A stretch of 64,000 nucleotides of DNA from Tolumonas auensis DSM 9187 (lineage in GTDB: Bacteria; Pseudomonadota; Gammaproteobacteria; Enterobacterales; Aeromonadaceae): the NCBI RefSeq assembly GCF_000023065.1, contig NC_012691.1, positions 1,780,501 through 1,844,500 of the forward strand. Direction: 5' to 3'. Made by a program: the position numbers and the translations under genes. Below, in pieces: positions 55,545 to 64,000 of this stretch. Under the pieces are notes generated by a model. That model searched no databases, had not been told where the DNA came from, and worked only from the letters and a program-made list of their open reading frames with translations. Positions within the stretch are counted from its first letter, which is position 1; each line of letters starts with the position of its first letter.

Positions 55545-56365
55545 AATGCCTCCCGCATGAGTGGCTGCCCGTTATGCGCAGCAAACAGTTGTTGTTCCGT
55601 TTTATAAAGCGGCATACCTAATTCGGTGTGCAATTTGACCAGCCATGGCTGAACCAGCCCGGCTTCGTGCAATACCGGGCTTTGCAGAAACACTTCCCGT
55701 TCACTGCCTTCACACCGCAAACGGCCTTGTGACAGCACATAGAGATAATCGCAAACCTGATAAATCAGATCGATATCGTGACTGGAAATCACAACCCGTT
55801 TCCCCTGTGCGACGATCCGTTCGATGATATGGATCATCTGCTGCCGTCCGGCCGGATCCAGGCCAGCCGTTGGTTCGTCGAGTAACAGGTAATCGGCATC
55901 CATCACCAGTGCCCCGGCGATAGCGACCCGTTTTTTCTGGCCATGACTTAAATACTGAATGGGTTTGTGCCGGAATGATTCCGCGTCAACGAGCGCCAGT
56001 GCCTGATTAACACGTTGCTGGATAATGTGTTCTTCCATTCCCAGATTGCGCAGGCTGAATGCGATATCACTCATGATATCGGTATAGAAAATCTGCTGAT
56101 CCGGATCCTGAAATACCATGGAAATCTGTTGTCGCAGCTGGCGCAGGCTTTTTTTGTCATACTTCAGTGGCTCGCCATTCCACAGCACTTGTCCTTGCTG
56201 CGGTTTCAGTACACCCAGCAAATTCATAAACAGCGTTGATTTACCACAGCCATTCGCCCCCAGAATGCCAATGACCCTGCCGCGCGTGAAATCGAGCGAA
56301 AGATCATGCAGCACTGGTTCTCCGGCCTGATAGTGAAAAGAAAGCTGGCGGGTCGTCAGACTCAT
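55541..56365 (-). CDS. cbiO: Cobalt ECF transporter ATPase CbiO
   Basis: A 274-residue ATPase that energises cobalt import with CbiM, CbiN and CbiQ. Walker [10 protein letters not shown] near residue 36, signature [15 protein letters not shown] and Walker [15 protein letters not shown] single ATPase in the CbiMNQO complex is normal. It overlaps cbiQ and cbiP by 4 bases each. Confidence 0.97.
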   Translation of the reverse strand: MSLTTRQLSFHYQAGEPVLHDLSLDFTRGRVIGILGANGCGKSTLFMNLLGVLKPQQGQVLWNGEPLKYDKKSLRQLRQQISMVFQDPDQQIFYTDIMSDIAFSLRNLGMEEHIIQQRVNQALALVDAESFRHKPIQYLSHGQKKRVAIAGALVMDADYLLLDEPTAGLDPAGRQQMIHIIERIVAQGKRVVISSHDIDLIYQVCDYLYVLSQGRLRCEGSEREVFLQSPVLHEAGLVQPWLVKLHTELGMPLYKTEQQLFAAHNGQPLMREAL

Positions 56366-57039
56366 AGATGAAATTCCCCCTCAAAGAGTTTTACATCAAG
56401 CGCCGTTTCCATTTGCTGATAGCGATAAATCACCCGTTGCAGCAATAATCCCACTAACATGGCCATAGACCGATAGCTGCAGCGCAGCGAGATATAACCA
56501 AAACGCAGTGATTGCGCCTGACGAATGGCACTCGCTTCTTCAATCAGAATGAAGATAAAACGATATGTCAGCAGCATGTGTTCGATCAGAACATGCGGCA
56601 ACCGGCTCATCTGCAGTAAACGGATCAGCTGGTTAAACGGCGTTGTTAAAACAAAGAGATAAGTTGCCGAGAGCGCAGCCAGACTACGCCAGAACGTATG
56701 ATGTGCAGCCTGTAATCCTGCCGGATCAATACCGATGGCAAGATCGCCGATCTGCACAGAACACAACATTCTTGCTGGCTCGGTAGTAAATGAAATCAGA
56801 ATGCCCAGCAAACCGACCAATAAAAAAAACAGCGGAATCGCCAGCCAGCGCAGATAACGCTGCACACTGATTTGCAGCAGATGACAGGTCAATACGGCGG
56901 TACCGGCGAGTTCAAATATCTGCACCAGCGGTGAGCCGGTTAACGCCACGACCAGCAGGATCAGGTAGAGCCAGAACTTGCGCCGGGGATCAGACTGGCA
57001 CCAGCGGCTTTGATATGACAGTTTATCGATGATTAGCAT
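56362..57039 (-). CDS. cbiQ: Cobalt ECF transporter T component CbiQ
   Basis: A 225-residue inner-membrane protein with five or six membrane segments and the T-component coupling helix motif (AQSLRFGYIS). The start at 57039 (MLIIDKLSY) is preferred because the frame upstream runs through the end of cbiN; the two genes overlap by 17 bases. The ribosome site is weak (GGGCGGG), as expected for coupled translation. Confidence 0.93.
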   Translation of the reverse strand: MLIIDKLSYQSRWCQSDPRRKFWLYLILLVVALTGSPLVQIFELAGTAVLTCHLLQISVQRYLRWLAIPLFFLLVGLLGILISFTTEPARMLCSVQIGDLAIGIDPAGLQAAHHTFWRSLAALSATYLFVLTTPFNQLIRLLQMSRLPHVLIEHMLLTYRFIFILIEEASAIRQAQSLRFGYISLRCSYRSMAMLVGLLLQRVIYRYQQMETALDVKLFEGEFHL

Positions 57040-57319
57040 GACCCGCCCGTTTTCCCCGGTAATAACCCAGAATATAAAAAATGACTGCCGAACCGATGGA
57101 GCCTTGCAAGGTAAACAATAGGCTCTCGATTTCACTGCTTGCCGGTTCGAAAAACGGTGTGAACCATGGCTGATAGTCCGGCGCCAATTGCTGAATCACC
57201 GCTTCCGCTGCACCATCAGATCCACCATAGTCACCGCCGTGGTTGATGAAAAAAGGCAAGACCGCAAGCGCAATCACCAGAGAAAGCAATAACACGGTTT
57301 TTTTCATTTCAATGCTCAC
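57023..57319 (-). CDS. cbiN: Cobalt transport accessory protein CbiN
   Basis: A 98-residue protein with two membrane segments separated by a periplasmic loop with the family stretch GGSDGAAEAVIQQLAPDY (near residues 31-48) and PWFTPFFEPASSEIESLLF. CbiN helps load cobalt into CbiM. It overlaps both neighbours. Confidence 0.96.
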   Translation of the reverse strand: MSIEMKKTVLLLSLVIALAVLPFFINHGGDYGGSDGAAEAVIQQLAPDYQPWFTPFFEPASSEIESLLFTLQGSIGSAVIFYILGYYRGKRAGHANHR

Positions 57320-58028
57320 TTATAGTCAGTAACTGGCGTTTAGTGAGCTGGTCGTAAACCAGCACGGTTAATAATCCTTCGGCAATCGCAATCGGGATCT
57401 GAGTCAGACAGAAAATTCCCATGAATTTGGAAACTGCCGCCCACATACCAAATTGCGGATCCGGAAAGGCTGCGCCCAGCTGAAACGCCGTGGCTATATA
57501 TGTTGCTAAATCAGCCAGCATGGCGCAGAGGAAGACACAAATATCTTTGCGCAATCCGATTTTATTGGTGGTTATCCAGACCAGATATCCCACCACCGGC
57601 GCGATCACCGCCATCGACATGCCATTGGCACCCAGCGTGGTGATTCCCCCATGAGCCAGAAGCAGCGCCTGAAATAACAGCGCGATGCCACCCAGAACAG
57701 GCACGATCAGAAAACCGAACAGGATGATGGCCAGACCCACGCCGGTTGGGTGGGAACAACTTCCTGTCACAGAAGGCAGTTTCAGGGCAGAAAGGACAAA
57801 GATGAAAGCGCCGCAAAGAGCTAATAACACTTTCTGATGACTGTTCTGACTCACGATCTGTTTCAGCTGTCTGACGCCCAGAATAAGAAACGGAATAAAC
57901 AGCAGCCACCATGTTAATGCCCACACTGGCGGCAGAAATCCTTCCATGATGTGCATAGCAAACGCAGTCTGCGGCACCATTGCCAGCATCAGGATGGTAC
58001 TGAGACCCGCGATATGATTAGTCTTCAT
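57309..58028 (-). CDS. cbiM: Cobalt substrate-binding membrane protein CbiM
   Basis: A 239-residue S component of the cobalt importer. A signal peptide ends at Ala24, so the mature protein begins MHIMEGFLPP; the new N-terminus with its second-position His is the metal site known from CbiM/NikM. About seven membrane segments. HPTGVGLAI is another family feature. Confidence 0.97.
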   Translation of the reverse strand: MKTNHIAGLSTILMLAMVPQTAFAMHIMEGFLPPVWALTWWLLFIPFLILGVRQLKQIVSQNSHQKVLLALCGAFIFVLSALKLPSVTGSCSHPTGVGLAIILFGFLIVPVLGGIALLFQALLLAHGGITTLGANGMSMAVIAPVVGYLVWITTNKIGLRKDICVFLCAMLADLATYIATAFQLGAAFPDPQFGMWAAVSKFMGIFCLTQIPIAIAEGLLTVLVYDQLTKRQLLTISEH

Positions 58029-58054
58029 AGTGACTCCTTCCCGTTTCGTTCATC

Positions 58055-58780
58055 TCACAACGTTTGTGGTTCTGCAGCCAGCCACTGTTTATTCACCAGA
58101 ATGGTGGAGAAATACGGCAATGCCACGTCATCACCGATCTCCTGCAACTGACGGAAGCATTGTTCATTGGGCAATGAAGCTTCTGACATCAGCAGCGCAT
58201 TCGGAAGCAGGTGGTGACGGGCTAATAAAGCTTTGATTTGACCGAACCGGCCATACACTTTCATCATCACGATACAATCATGTTGCTGCAGGGCTTGCTC
58301 CAGTTCTGCTTCCGGCGCGGTGCAGGAAACCACCGCCATGGTCTGTTGTTCCATTGCCAGCGGGAACACCGCCCGTGATGCAATACAGGCAAACGACGTG
58401 ACACCGGGGATCACTTCCAGCGGGATCCGGCCTTGCAATCGTTCCAGCAGAAAAACCCATGTGCTGAACAGCATGGCATCACCAAGCGTAATGAATCCAA
58501 CCTGTTTTCCGGCGTTAACATCCTGCCGGATCTCTTCAGCCACGGTATCCCAGATGCTTTCTTTTTCATCTTCGTGGGTGCTCATCGGAAAATGACGCTC
58601 TTTAATAACGACATGGCCGGTCAGATATTCGCGGACAATCGATAACGCGAGACTGTCACCGCCTTTCCGGCCCGCCGGGGCATATAACACATCAAGATTT
58701 GCCAGCAGACGAGCCGCACGAACGGTGATCAAATCACTGCTGCCAGGGCCTGTACCAATGGCGAATAATTTACCGGACAT
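58055..58780 (-). CDS. cbiL: Cobalt-precorrin-2 C20-methyltransferase CbiL
   Basis: A 241-residue SAM-dependent methyltransferase for C-20 of cobalt-factor II / precorrin-2. The family start AIGTGPGSSDLITVRAARLL and the GDAMLFSTW motif are clear. It begins one base into the end of cbiK. All methyltransferases of the operon share this fold. Confidence 0.94.
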   Translation of the reverse strand: MSGKLFAIGTGPGSSDLITVRAARLLANLDVLYAPAGRKGGDSLALSIVREYLTGHVVIKERHFPMSTHEDEKESIWDTVAEEIRQDVNAGKQVGFITLGDAMLFSTWVFLLERLQGRIPLEVIPGVTSFACIASRAVFPLAMEQQTMAVVSCTAPEAELEQALQQHDCIVMMKVYGRFGQIKALLARHHLLPNALLMSEASLPNEQCFRQLQEIGDDVALPYFSTILVNKQWLAAEPQTL

Positions 58781-59571
58781 CAGGCGGCCTCCTCGGCTTG
58801 TTCAATAACGGCTTGCAGATGATCAACAAACATCTGTTGTATCAATGGATTTTCACCTAAGCCCTGTAACCATGGCTGAGCGTCAATACCGGCTTGCTGT
58901 AACAGCGTTTTCCAAGAGTCTTCTTCGTCAGATGCCATATCATTAATGGCATGATCGCCTGCTACCAGCATCAGTGGCATCAGGTGAACTTTGCGCACAG
59001 ATTCACGACGCAGGCGTTCAATTACGGACTCAATTTCCGGATAACTTTCCACCGCGCCGACCAGTGCCGGAATGTTTTGTGTCGTCAGCATATGATCAAG
59101 ACAGGCGTAAGCTGAGAAGGCATGGTGTGTCGCACCGTGCCCCATAAATACAACCCGTTCATCGGGTGCAAGTTCAGGCATCTGGGCCTGCATTGCCATG
59201 ATGAGCTGCTGGAAATCGTCATGACTGCTGAGCAGCGGCGCACCAATGCGCAGCCGCAAGAAACGGTCTTCATAGCTGCGGGCATGAAAAACGATTTTTT
59301 CGTATTCATCACCGTTAATGACATGCAGTGACTGAATAATCACATCCTGATAACCGGCAGCGACCAGACGGGCCAGAGCCTGCTGCGGATTATCAATATG
59401 AACGCCGTCCCGGCTGGCCAGTTTGCGGATGATCATCTGGGAGGTAAAAGCCCGGAACAGATCGCGATCCGGGTAAGCCTGTGCAATACGCTGTTCACAG
59501 GCAACAATGTTTTTTTCACATGTTTCAGGATAGCTGGTCCCGAAACTGACAATTAACAACGCTTTTTTCAT
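58780..59571 (-). CDS. cbiK: Sirohydrochlorin cobaltochelatase CbiK
   Basis: A 263-residue anaerobic-type chelatase that inserts cobalt into sirohydrochlorin. The metal-binding histidines are His145 (MGHGATHH) and His207 (AGDHAIND), the same numbers as in Salmonella CbiK. It starts MKKALLIVSFGTSYPET. It has no signal peptide, so it is cytoplasmic. Confidence 0.97.
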   Translation of the reverse strand: MKKALLIVSFGTSYPETCEKNIVACEQRIAQAYPDRDLFRAFTSQMIIRKLASRDGVHIDNPQQALARLVAAGYQDVIIQSLHVINGDEYEKIVFHARSYEDRFLRLRIGAPLLSSHDDFQQLIMAMQAQMPELAPDERVVFMGHGATHHAFSAYACLDHMLTTQNIPALVGAVESYPEIESVIERLRRESVRKVHLMPLMLVAGDHAINDMASDEEDSWKTLLQQAGIDAQPWLQGLGENPLIQQMFVDHLQAVIEQAEEAA

Positions 59572-60365
59572 AGCAAGTGCTCCCGGTTTATCCAGCGGGT
59601 TACGTAGTTTTCCAGTTCATTCAGCGAGGTGATGACCTCACCGTAGTAATCTGTTTTTGCCGAAGCTGGCCGCTCAACAACAATGCACGGAATTCCTAAC
59701 GCAATGCAGGGTTCGATTTTTTGCTGATACCCGCCTTCCGCGCCGGACTCTTTGGTGATCACCACATCGGCCTGACAAAATTGATACAACGCCTGATTCA
59801 ATTGCGCGGTAAAAGGACCTTTCATGGCGATGATATTTTCAACGCCTAATCCCAGTTCTTCACACTGGCCGATGACCTCAGACGTAGGCAGAACCCGCGC
59901 TAACAGCGTTTTCCCCGGTAATAAGCGAACGTAGTCAGCCAGCTCTTTACTGCCTGTCGTTAACAGGATCCGTTGTCCCAACTCACCAGCACATTTACAG
60001 GCTTCATCAATACTGGTGACCCGCGTAATCAACGGATGACTGACTGCATCAATTTCACTGGGACGCTGATAACGAAGTAACGGTATTCCCAGTGCCTGAC
60101 ACGCATGCTGAATATTGGCGCGCAGTGCCGTGGCATACGGATGGGCAGCATCAATCACCCATCCGATCTGTTGTCTTTGAAACCATGCCTGCATCTCTCC
60201 GGCATCCATCCGGCCGACATGGATTTGACCGGCAACATCCTGTGCCAGCACCTTCCCCACTTCACTGGCAACAGACAGGCTATAGGCGATCGCCGCCTGA
60301 TCGAGCGTCCGGCAAAGCGCACGGGCATCGGAAGTGCCACCAAAGACATGAACCGTCGGCTGCAT
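59568..60365 (-). CDS. cbiJ: Cobalt-precorrin-6A reductase CbiJ
   Basis: A 265-residue NAD(P)H-dependent reductase of the precorrin-6A step. It starts with the family motif VFGGTSDARALCR, and IDAAHPYATALRANI and TTGSKEL are typical. It overlaps cbiK by 4 bases. Confidence 0.95.
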   Translation of the reverse strand: MQPTVHVFGGTSDARALCRTLDQAAIAYSLSVASEVGKVLAQDVAGQIHVGRMDAGEMQAWFQRQQIGWVIDAAHPYATALRANIQHACQALGIPLLRYQRPSEIDAVSHPLITRVTSIDEACKCAGELGQRILLTTGSKELADYVRLLPGKTLLARVLPTSEVIGQCEELGLGVENIIAMKGPFTAQLNQALYQFCQADVVITKESGAEGGYQQKIEPCIALGIPCIVVERPASAKTDYYGEVITSLNELENYVTRWINREHLL

Positions 60366-61090
60366 CAGACTTCGTAACCCCGTGGTGTGATCATTAATCC
60401 GTTGTGTTCGTAGGTAGACTGATTACCCACAATCACCAGACTGGTCATATCAACCGGTTCAAAGTCCATGTCACCTAAGGTGGTGATCCATTTTTCCTGT
60501 TTCTTGCGGCTGGCTGATTTCACGATCCCCACTGGAGTGGTTCCCGCCTTGTAAGGCGCCATCAACTCAAAGGCACGTTCCAGATGATCGGCACGACCTC
60601 GACTGCGCGGGTTATAGAAGCAAATGACAAAATCAGCCTGTGCGGCCGCAATAATGCGTTTTTCGATGACTTCCCACGGGGTCAGCAGGTCACTGAGGCT
60701 GATATGACAAAAATCATGCATCAGCGGAGCGCCGAGCAATGAGGCAGCCGCGATACTGGCGGTCATACCCGGAATAAGACGGACTTCCAGATCGATATTC
60801 TGTTTGGTGACCAGTTCCAGAATCAGACCGGCCATGCCGTAAATACCGGCATCACCACTGCTGATCAGAGCGACTTTTTTGCCGGTTTGCGCCAGTTCAA
60901 TCGCCGCCAGACAGCGTTCGATTTCCTTGCACATGCCGGTTTTGATCACTTCCTTGCCGACAGTCAGTGCTTTGACCAGATGGGTATAGGTTTTGTAACC
61001 AACGATGACTTCAGCGTCTTTAATGGCATCCAGTGCCTCGATGGTCATCATGGCCTGACTGCCGGGACCGATCCCGATTACATATAGCAT
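60365..61090 (-). CDS. cbiH: Cobalt-precorrin-3B C17-methyltransferase CbiH
   Basis: A 241-residue SAM-dependent methyltransferase that also contracts the corrin ring. Family features: VIGIGPGSQAMMTIEALDAI, SSGDAGIYGMAGLILEL and CFYNPRSRGR. It starts at the last base of the cbiG stop (one-base overlap). Confidence 0.96.
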   Translation of the reverse strand: MLYVIGIGPGSQAMMTIEALDAIKDAEVIVGYKTYTHLVKALTVGKEVIKTGMCKEIERCLAAIELAQTGKKVALISSGDAGIYGMAGLILELVTKQNIDLEVRLIPGMTASIAAASLLGAPLMHDFCHISLSDLLTPWEVIEKRIIAAAQADFVICFYNPRSRGRADHLERAFELMAPYKAGTTPVGIVKSASRKKQEKWITTLGDMDFEPVDMTSLVIVGNQSTYEHNGLMITPRGYEV

Positions 61091-62166
61091 CAGTGAGAAA
61101 CTCCTAAGGTAATAGTCACCCCTTGCTGACGCAGCGTGTCACCAACCAGGTGACCATCACTCATCAACCAGGCAACGGGCTGCGATACCGACCCGACGCC
61201 TATGGTTTGACGGACAAAATCTGAAGAAGGAAATAAGTGTTCGTGCTGACGCAGTTCATTCACGCTGTAAAGCTCAAAAGGAACACGGCAACATGCGGAT
61301 AAATGTTTTAAAGCAGCTTCGTCTTCTTTGATAACAACACTGCCAATTGCCCGTAATGCCAACGGATCCAGCTGATATTTGGCTAATTGCTGCTGCAGTA
61401 AACTGAGTAATAACTGAAATGAGGTAGCACGCCGGCAACCGATACCGGCAACGATGCGGCGCGGCACTAATTTAAAAACAGGAATAGCCAGCTCAGGCAG
61501 TGTTTCCCGTAAACTGACGCAAATCAGCGCGGAAAGATCAGGCGGCAGATCAGTCAGCGAATTCACGGTGATAAACCCCCGTGTATCGTAACGTTCGCTC
61601 TGCCAGCGTCCTTCGGTATCCGGCAATGAGTCGTGATCCCAGAAAAGCCCTACTTTCTGATCACTCACCAGCATCTGATTGACGATTTTCACCGATTGCC
61701 GGAAATCATACATATCTGCATCCAGCTGCACGGCCAGTGTGTCCAGTGCGGACAGCTGATTAACATCCGTAGCGGTCGTGATCACCGGGTCAGCGCCTAA
61801 TACGCCCGCCAGATAGCGCGTCAGTTCATTGGCACCACCGACATGGCCGGATAAAAGGCTGATCACATGCTGACCATGTTCGTCGATCACGACTACTGCC
61901 GGGTCAGAGAGTTTGTCTTTCAATAGCGGCGCAATGACTCTGACGGTTAATCCGGTTGCACCGATCACCACAAGCGCGGTATGCGTGGTAAATGCCTGCG
62001 CAGCCGTCGCGGCAAATGATCCGGAAAAGGCGACAAAACCGTCTTCCTGCAGTTTTTCACTGCAATAACAGGTCAGCGGCAAATGCTGCTTCAGTCTTTT
62101 CGCCAGACGCAAACCGCCCGGCGTCAGACAGAACACCGCGATGGATTCAGGCTTGACGGTATTCAT
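61090..62166 (-). CDS. cbiG: Cobalt-precorrin-5A hydrolase CbiG
   Basis: A 358-residue enzyme that opens the delta-lactone of cobalt-precorrin-5A. The start at 62166 ([16 protein letters not shown]) matches the Salmonella protein as I recall it, rather than the frame from 62184. It contains [17 protein letters not shown] and [13 protein letters not shown]. It overlaps cbiF by 20 bases. Confidence 0.94.
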   Translation of the reverse strand: MNTVKPESIAVFCLTPGGLRLAKRLKQHLPLTCYCSEKLQEDGFVAFSGSFAATAAQAFTTHTALVVIGATGLTVRVIAPLLKDKLSDPAVVVIDEHGQHVISLLSGHVGGANELTRYLAGVLGADPVITTATDVNQLSALDTLAVQLDADMYDFRQSVKIVNQMLVSDQKVGLFWDHDSLPDTEGRWQSERYDTRGFITVNSLTDLPPDLSALICVSLRETLPELAIPVFKLVPRRIVAGIGCRRATSFQLLLSLLQQQLAKYQLDPLALRAIGSVVIKEDEAALKHLSACCRVPFELYSVNELRQHEHLFPSSDFVRQTIGVGSVSQPVAWLMSDGHLVGDTLRQQGVTITLGVSH

Positions 62167-62920
62167 GACTGAATCCGGCGTCATAGAGTTTGGAATAGTG
62201 GTATTCGTCGCCTAAGAATGCACCCACCAGAATCAATGCCGTTTTATGAATACCCGCCGTTGTGACTTGCGCTGCGATGTCAGCCAGAGTCCCCCTCACG
62301 ACCTGACAATCCGGCCAGGTGGCTTTGTAAACTACCGCGACAGGTGTCGATACCGGGTAACCGCCGTTAACGAGTCGTTCCACTACCTCACCAATTTCCT
62401 GAACTGACAGGAAAATGGCCATAGAGGTCTGATGCGCAGCAAACGATTCCAGTGATTCGCGTTCCGGTGTCGGTGTGCGCCCGGACATACGGGTAATCAC
62501 CAGACTTTGCGAAATTTCCGGCACGGTATACTCAACACCCAGCTCGGACGCCGCGCCCAGGAAGGAGCTGACGCCCGGTACAGAACAAAAACCAATCCCC
62601 AGTTTGCCCAGTTCTTCCCCTTGCTCACGGATGGAGCCATATAAGGAAAGATCGCCGGTCTGCAGACGAACCACCAGTTTCCCGGTATGCACGCCGGTCG
62701 CCATGAGATCGATGATCTCGCCCAGATTCAGGCTGGCACTGTCATGGCACGCAGCGCCTTTCTTGCAGTAATGCAGCAGATCTTTATTGATCAGCGAACC
62801 GGCATAGATGATTACATCCGCCTGGCTGAGCAGGTTATACCCCTTCAGCGTAATCAATTCCGGATCGCCCGGGCCTGCACCAACAAAATAAACAAGAGAC
62901 GGATCAAAAGTCGCAGGCAT
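62147..62920 (-). CDS. cbiF: Cobalt-precorrin-4 C11-methyltransferase CbiF
   Basis: A 257-residue SAM-dependent methyltransferase. It starts with [20 protein letters not shown] and has [15 protein letters not shown] and the [10 protein letters not shown] loop. It overlaps cbiT by 17 bases at its start. Confidence 0.97.
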   Translation of the reverse strand: MPATFDPSLVYFVGAGPGDPELITLKGYNLLSQADVIIYAGSLINKDLLHYCKKGAACHDSASLNLGEIIDLMATGVHTGKLVVRLQTGDLSLYGSIREQGEELGKLGIGFCSVPGVSSFLGAASELGVEYTVPEISQSLVITRMSGRTPTPERESLESFAAHQTSMAIFLSVQEIGEVVERLVNGGYPVSTPVAVVYKATWPDCQVVRGTLADIAAQVTTAGIHKTALILVGAFLGDEYHYSKLYDAGFSHEYRQA

Positions 62921-63482
62921 GTATTGCCTCCTTTTTACAGGAAATAATGAAAGTCGGATTATTTGGTTTGAAATAGAAACCGTTGCCTAATGTGGTCATT
63001 TGAGAGATCTGCAATTGGGTACATTCCAGTTCTGCGACAGCACATTTTTTCAGGTGTGTTAATGCGGTATTCAGGTTATCCAGCAGAATGAAACTGAGGA
63101 CCAGCCGTCCGGTTTTGGTCAACCGTGTTAACGCCCAGTCGATGATGTCAGTCAGATTGCCGCCACTGCCGCCAATAAAAATCGCGTCGGCCTGAATATC
63201 CAGCGGGCAAGGCGCTTCTGCTGCTATGATTTTTACTTTCTGACAATCAAAGCGCTGCCGGTTTTCTTCAATCAACCGTAACGCTGACGGATTTTTTTCA
63301 ATGGCGATTACATGTAATTCCGGATGACGGATCGCCGCTTCCAGAGCCACGCTGCCAGTACCGGCACCGACATCAATCAATGTGGTGGCCTGCCGGAGAT
63401 TGAGCCGTTCCAATACCATCAGACGGACTTCTTCTTTCGTCATCGGCACCTGTTCACCACGCAAAAATTCAGCATCTTTCAT
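62904..63482 (-). CDS. cbiT: Cobalt-precorrin-6B C15-methyltransferase/decarboxylase CbiT
   Basis: A 192-residue class I methyltransferase with the SAM motif [14 protein letters not shown] near residues 37-50 and [10 protein letters not shown]. In other organisms it is fused to CbiE (CobL); here it is separate and overlaps cbiE by 14 bases. Confidence 0.96.
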   Translation of the reverse strand: MKDAEFLRGEQVPMTKEEVRLMVLERLNLRQATTLIDVGAGTGSVALEAAIRHPELHVIAIEKNPSALRLIEENRQRFDCQKVKIIAAEAPCPLDIQADAIFIGGSGGNLTDIIDWALTRLTKTGRLVLSFILLDNLNTALTHLKKCAVAELECTQLQISQMTTLGNGFYFKPNNPTFIISCKKEAIHACDF

Positions 63483-64000
63483 TCAGGATCACCACTACAT
63501 TCATGTCGTATTGTTGTCTGACCTGATCCGGTTTCAGCAGATGGATCTGTTCATTGGGATAAGAGAGGTTTTCACCAATCACCAGACTCCGGTTTAGCCC
63601 CCGGCGCCGGATTTCCTGCGCGATCTGAAACGGGCCAATTTCCCGATCCGTCACCATGGCGACTTTGTCGTGCTGAAAAATGAAATCGAAATCAGGCTGT
63701 TTGCCATGACTGCTGGTGAGATAAAGGTCATTCATGTCCAGCCCGATCCGGGCGAACAGATATTGCACGGCACTGATGCCGGAAATGATTTGTCGCTGTT
63801 CGACCGGCAACTGCTCGGCAAGTCGTTTGCCGATACCAAAAATTAACGGATCGCCGGAAGCCAGCACCACCACATTCCGCTGCGCATTGGCTTTCAGCCA
63901 GATCAGCAGTTTGTCCAGATCGGCATCAAGAACATGCGTTTCCCCATGAAAATCAGGGAATCCGGACAACATGCGCGGCCAGCCAACCAGAACATCCGCC
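63469..64000 (-). CDS. cbiE: Cobalt-precorrin-7 C5-methyltransferase CbiE, 5' end cut by the window edge
   Basis: 177 codons are visible. Reading in frame past the internal ATG at 63972 to the edge gives ADVLVGWPRM, the family's N-terminal region, so the start lies beyond 64000. Other features: VVVLASGDPLIFGIG and SAVQYLFARIGL. Upstream cbiA, cbiC and cbiD are expected outside the window. Confidence 0.96.
   Translation of the reverse strand, partial: ADVLVGWPRMLSGFPDFHGETHVLDADLDKLLIWLKANAQRNVVVLASGDPLIFGIGKRLAEQLPVEQRQIISGISAVQYLFARIGLDMNDLYLTSSHGKQPDFDFIFQHDKVAMVTDREIGPFQIAQEIRRRGLNRSLVIGENLSYPNEQIHLLKPDQVRQQYDMNVVVILNERC

Noticed and set aside
1-64000. CRISPR arrays, rRNA operons, insertion sequences
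   Set aside because: No regularly spaced repeats, no rRNA-like stretches and no transposase genes were seen on either strand.

Overview
The window looks like a chromosomal segment of a gammaproteobacterium. An Aeromonadales genome such as Tolumonas or a relative is my best guess, from the Salmonella-order anaerobic cobalamin operon, the HupE/UreJ-containing urease cluster and the general gene style; the genus is inference. Almost all of it is protein-coding. No rRNA gene, intact tRNA gene, insertion sequence or CRISPR array is visible.

Region by region. (1) 0.35-8.0 kb, all minus strand: a mobile-element module of three overlapping genes (a small protein and two very large tyrosine-recombinase-like proteins), resembling the Gamma-Mobile-Trio type, with a CoiA-like gene behind it and strong dyads at the window edge. 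(2) 8.3-19.6 kb, minus strand: a continuous urea block, urtABCDE-ureDABCEJFG, from high-affinity urea uptake to nickel urease with all its maturation factors. (3) 19.8-24.2 kb, plus strand, divergent from urtA: an NCS1-transporter-fused hybrid histidine kinase and a REC-LuxR response regulator, a good candidate for the regulator of the urea genes. (4) 24.3-30.2 kb: an Lrp/AsnC regulator divergent from a polar amino-acid ABC transporter, a Cys/Met-type PLP enzyme and an EamA exporter. (5) 30.2-31.9 kb: a scar-like region with att-like repeats, a tRNA-Val(GAC) 3' fragment, a UspA-type gene and a frameshifted MFS fragment. (6) 31.9-41.6 kb: a radical SAM protein, three LysR regulators and small redox or detoxification enzymes (F420/NADP-type oxidoreductase, DoxX, glutathionyl-hydroquinone reductase, tautomerase, antibiotic-biosynthesis-type monooxygenase, carboxylesterase). 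(7) 41.8-46.1 kb: an AT-rich sugar-oxidation-like set (epimerase/dehydrogenase, lactonase-type propeller, Gfo/Idh/MocA oxidoreductase, DeoR regulator) with twin promoters, ending in a truncated second oxidoreductase. (8) 46.1-51.4 kb: Lrp/LysE pair, unknown membrane protein, ModD, MBL hydrolase, thioesterase, NifX-like protein and a DUF134 regulator with palindromic operators. (9) 51.6-64.0 kb, minus strand: the end of an anaerobic cobalamin operon, cbiETFGHJKLMNQOP-cobUST, running off the right edge within cbiE.

The main physiological themes are nitrogen from urea (needs nickel), B12 synthesis (needs cobalt, imported by CbiMNQO), and several transferred catabolic or stress modules. The most unusual items are the recombinase trio, the transporter-fused kinase beside the urea genes, a 38-bp direct repeat (31 of 38 identical) bracketing the block from 8.0 to 30.5 kb, and three small regulons whose operators can be read by eye.
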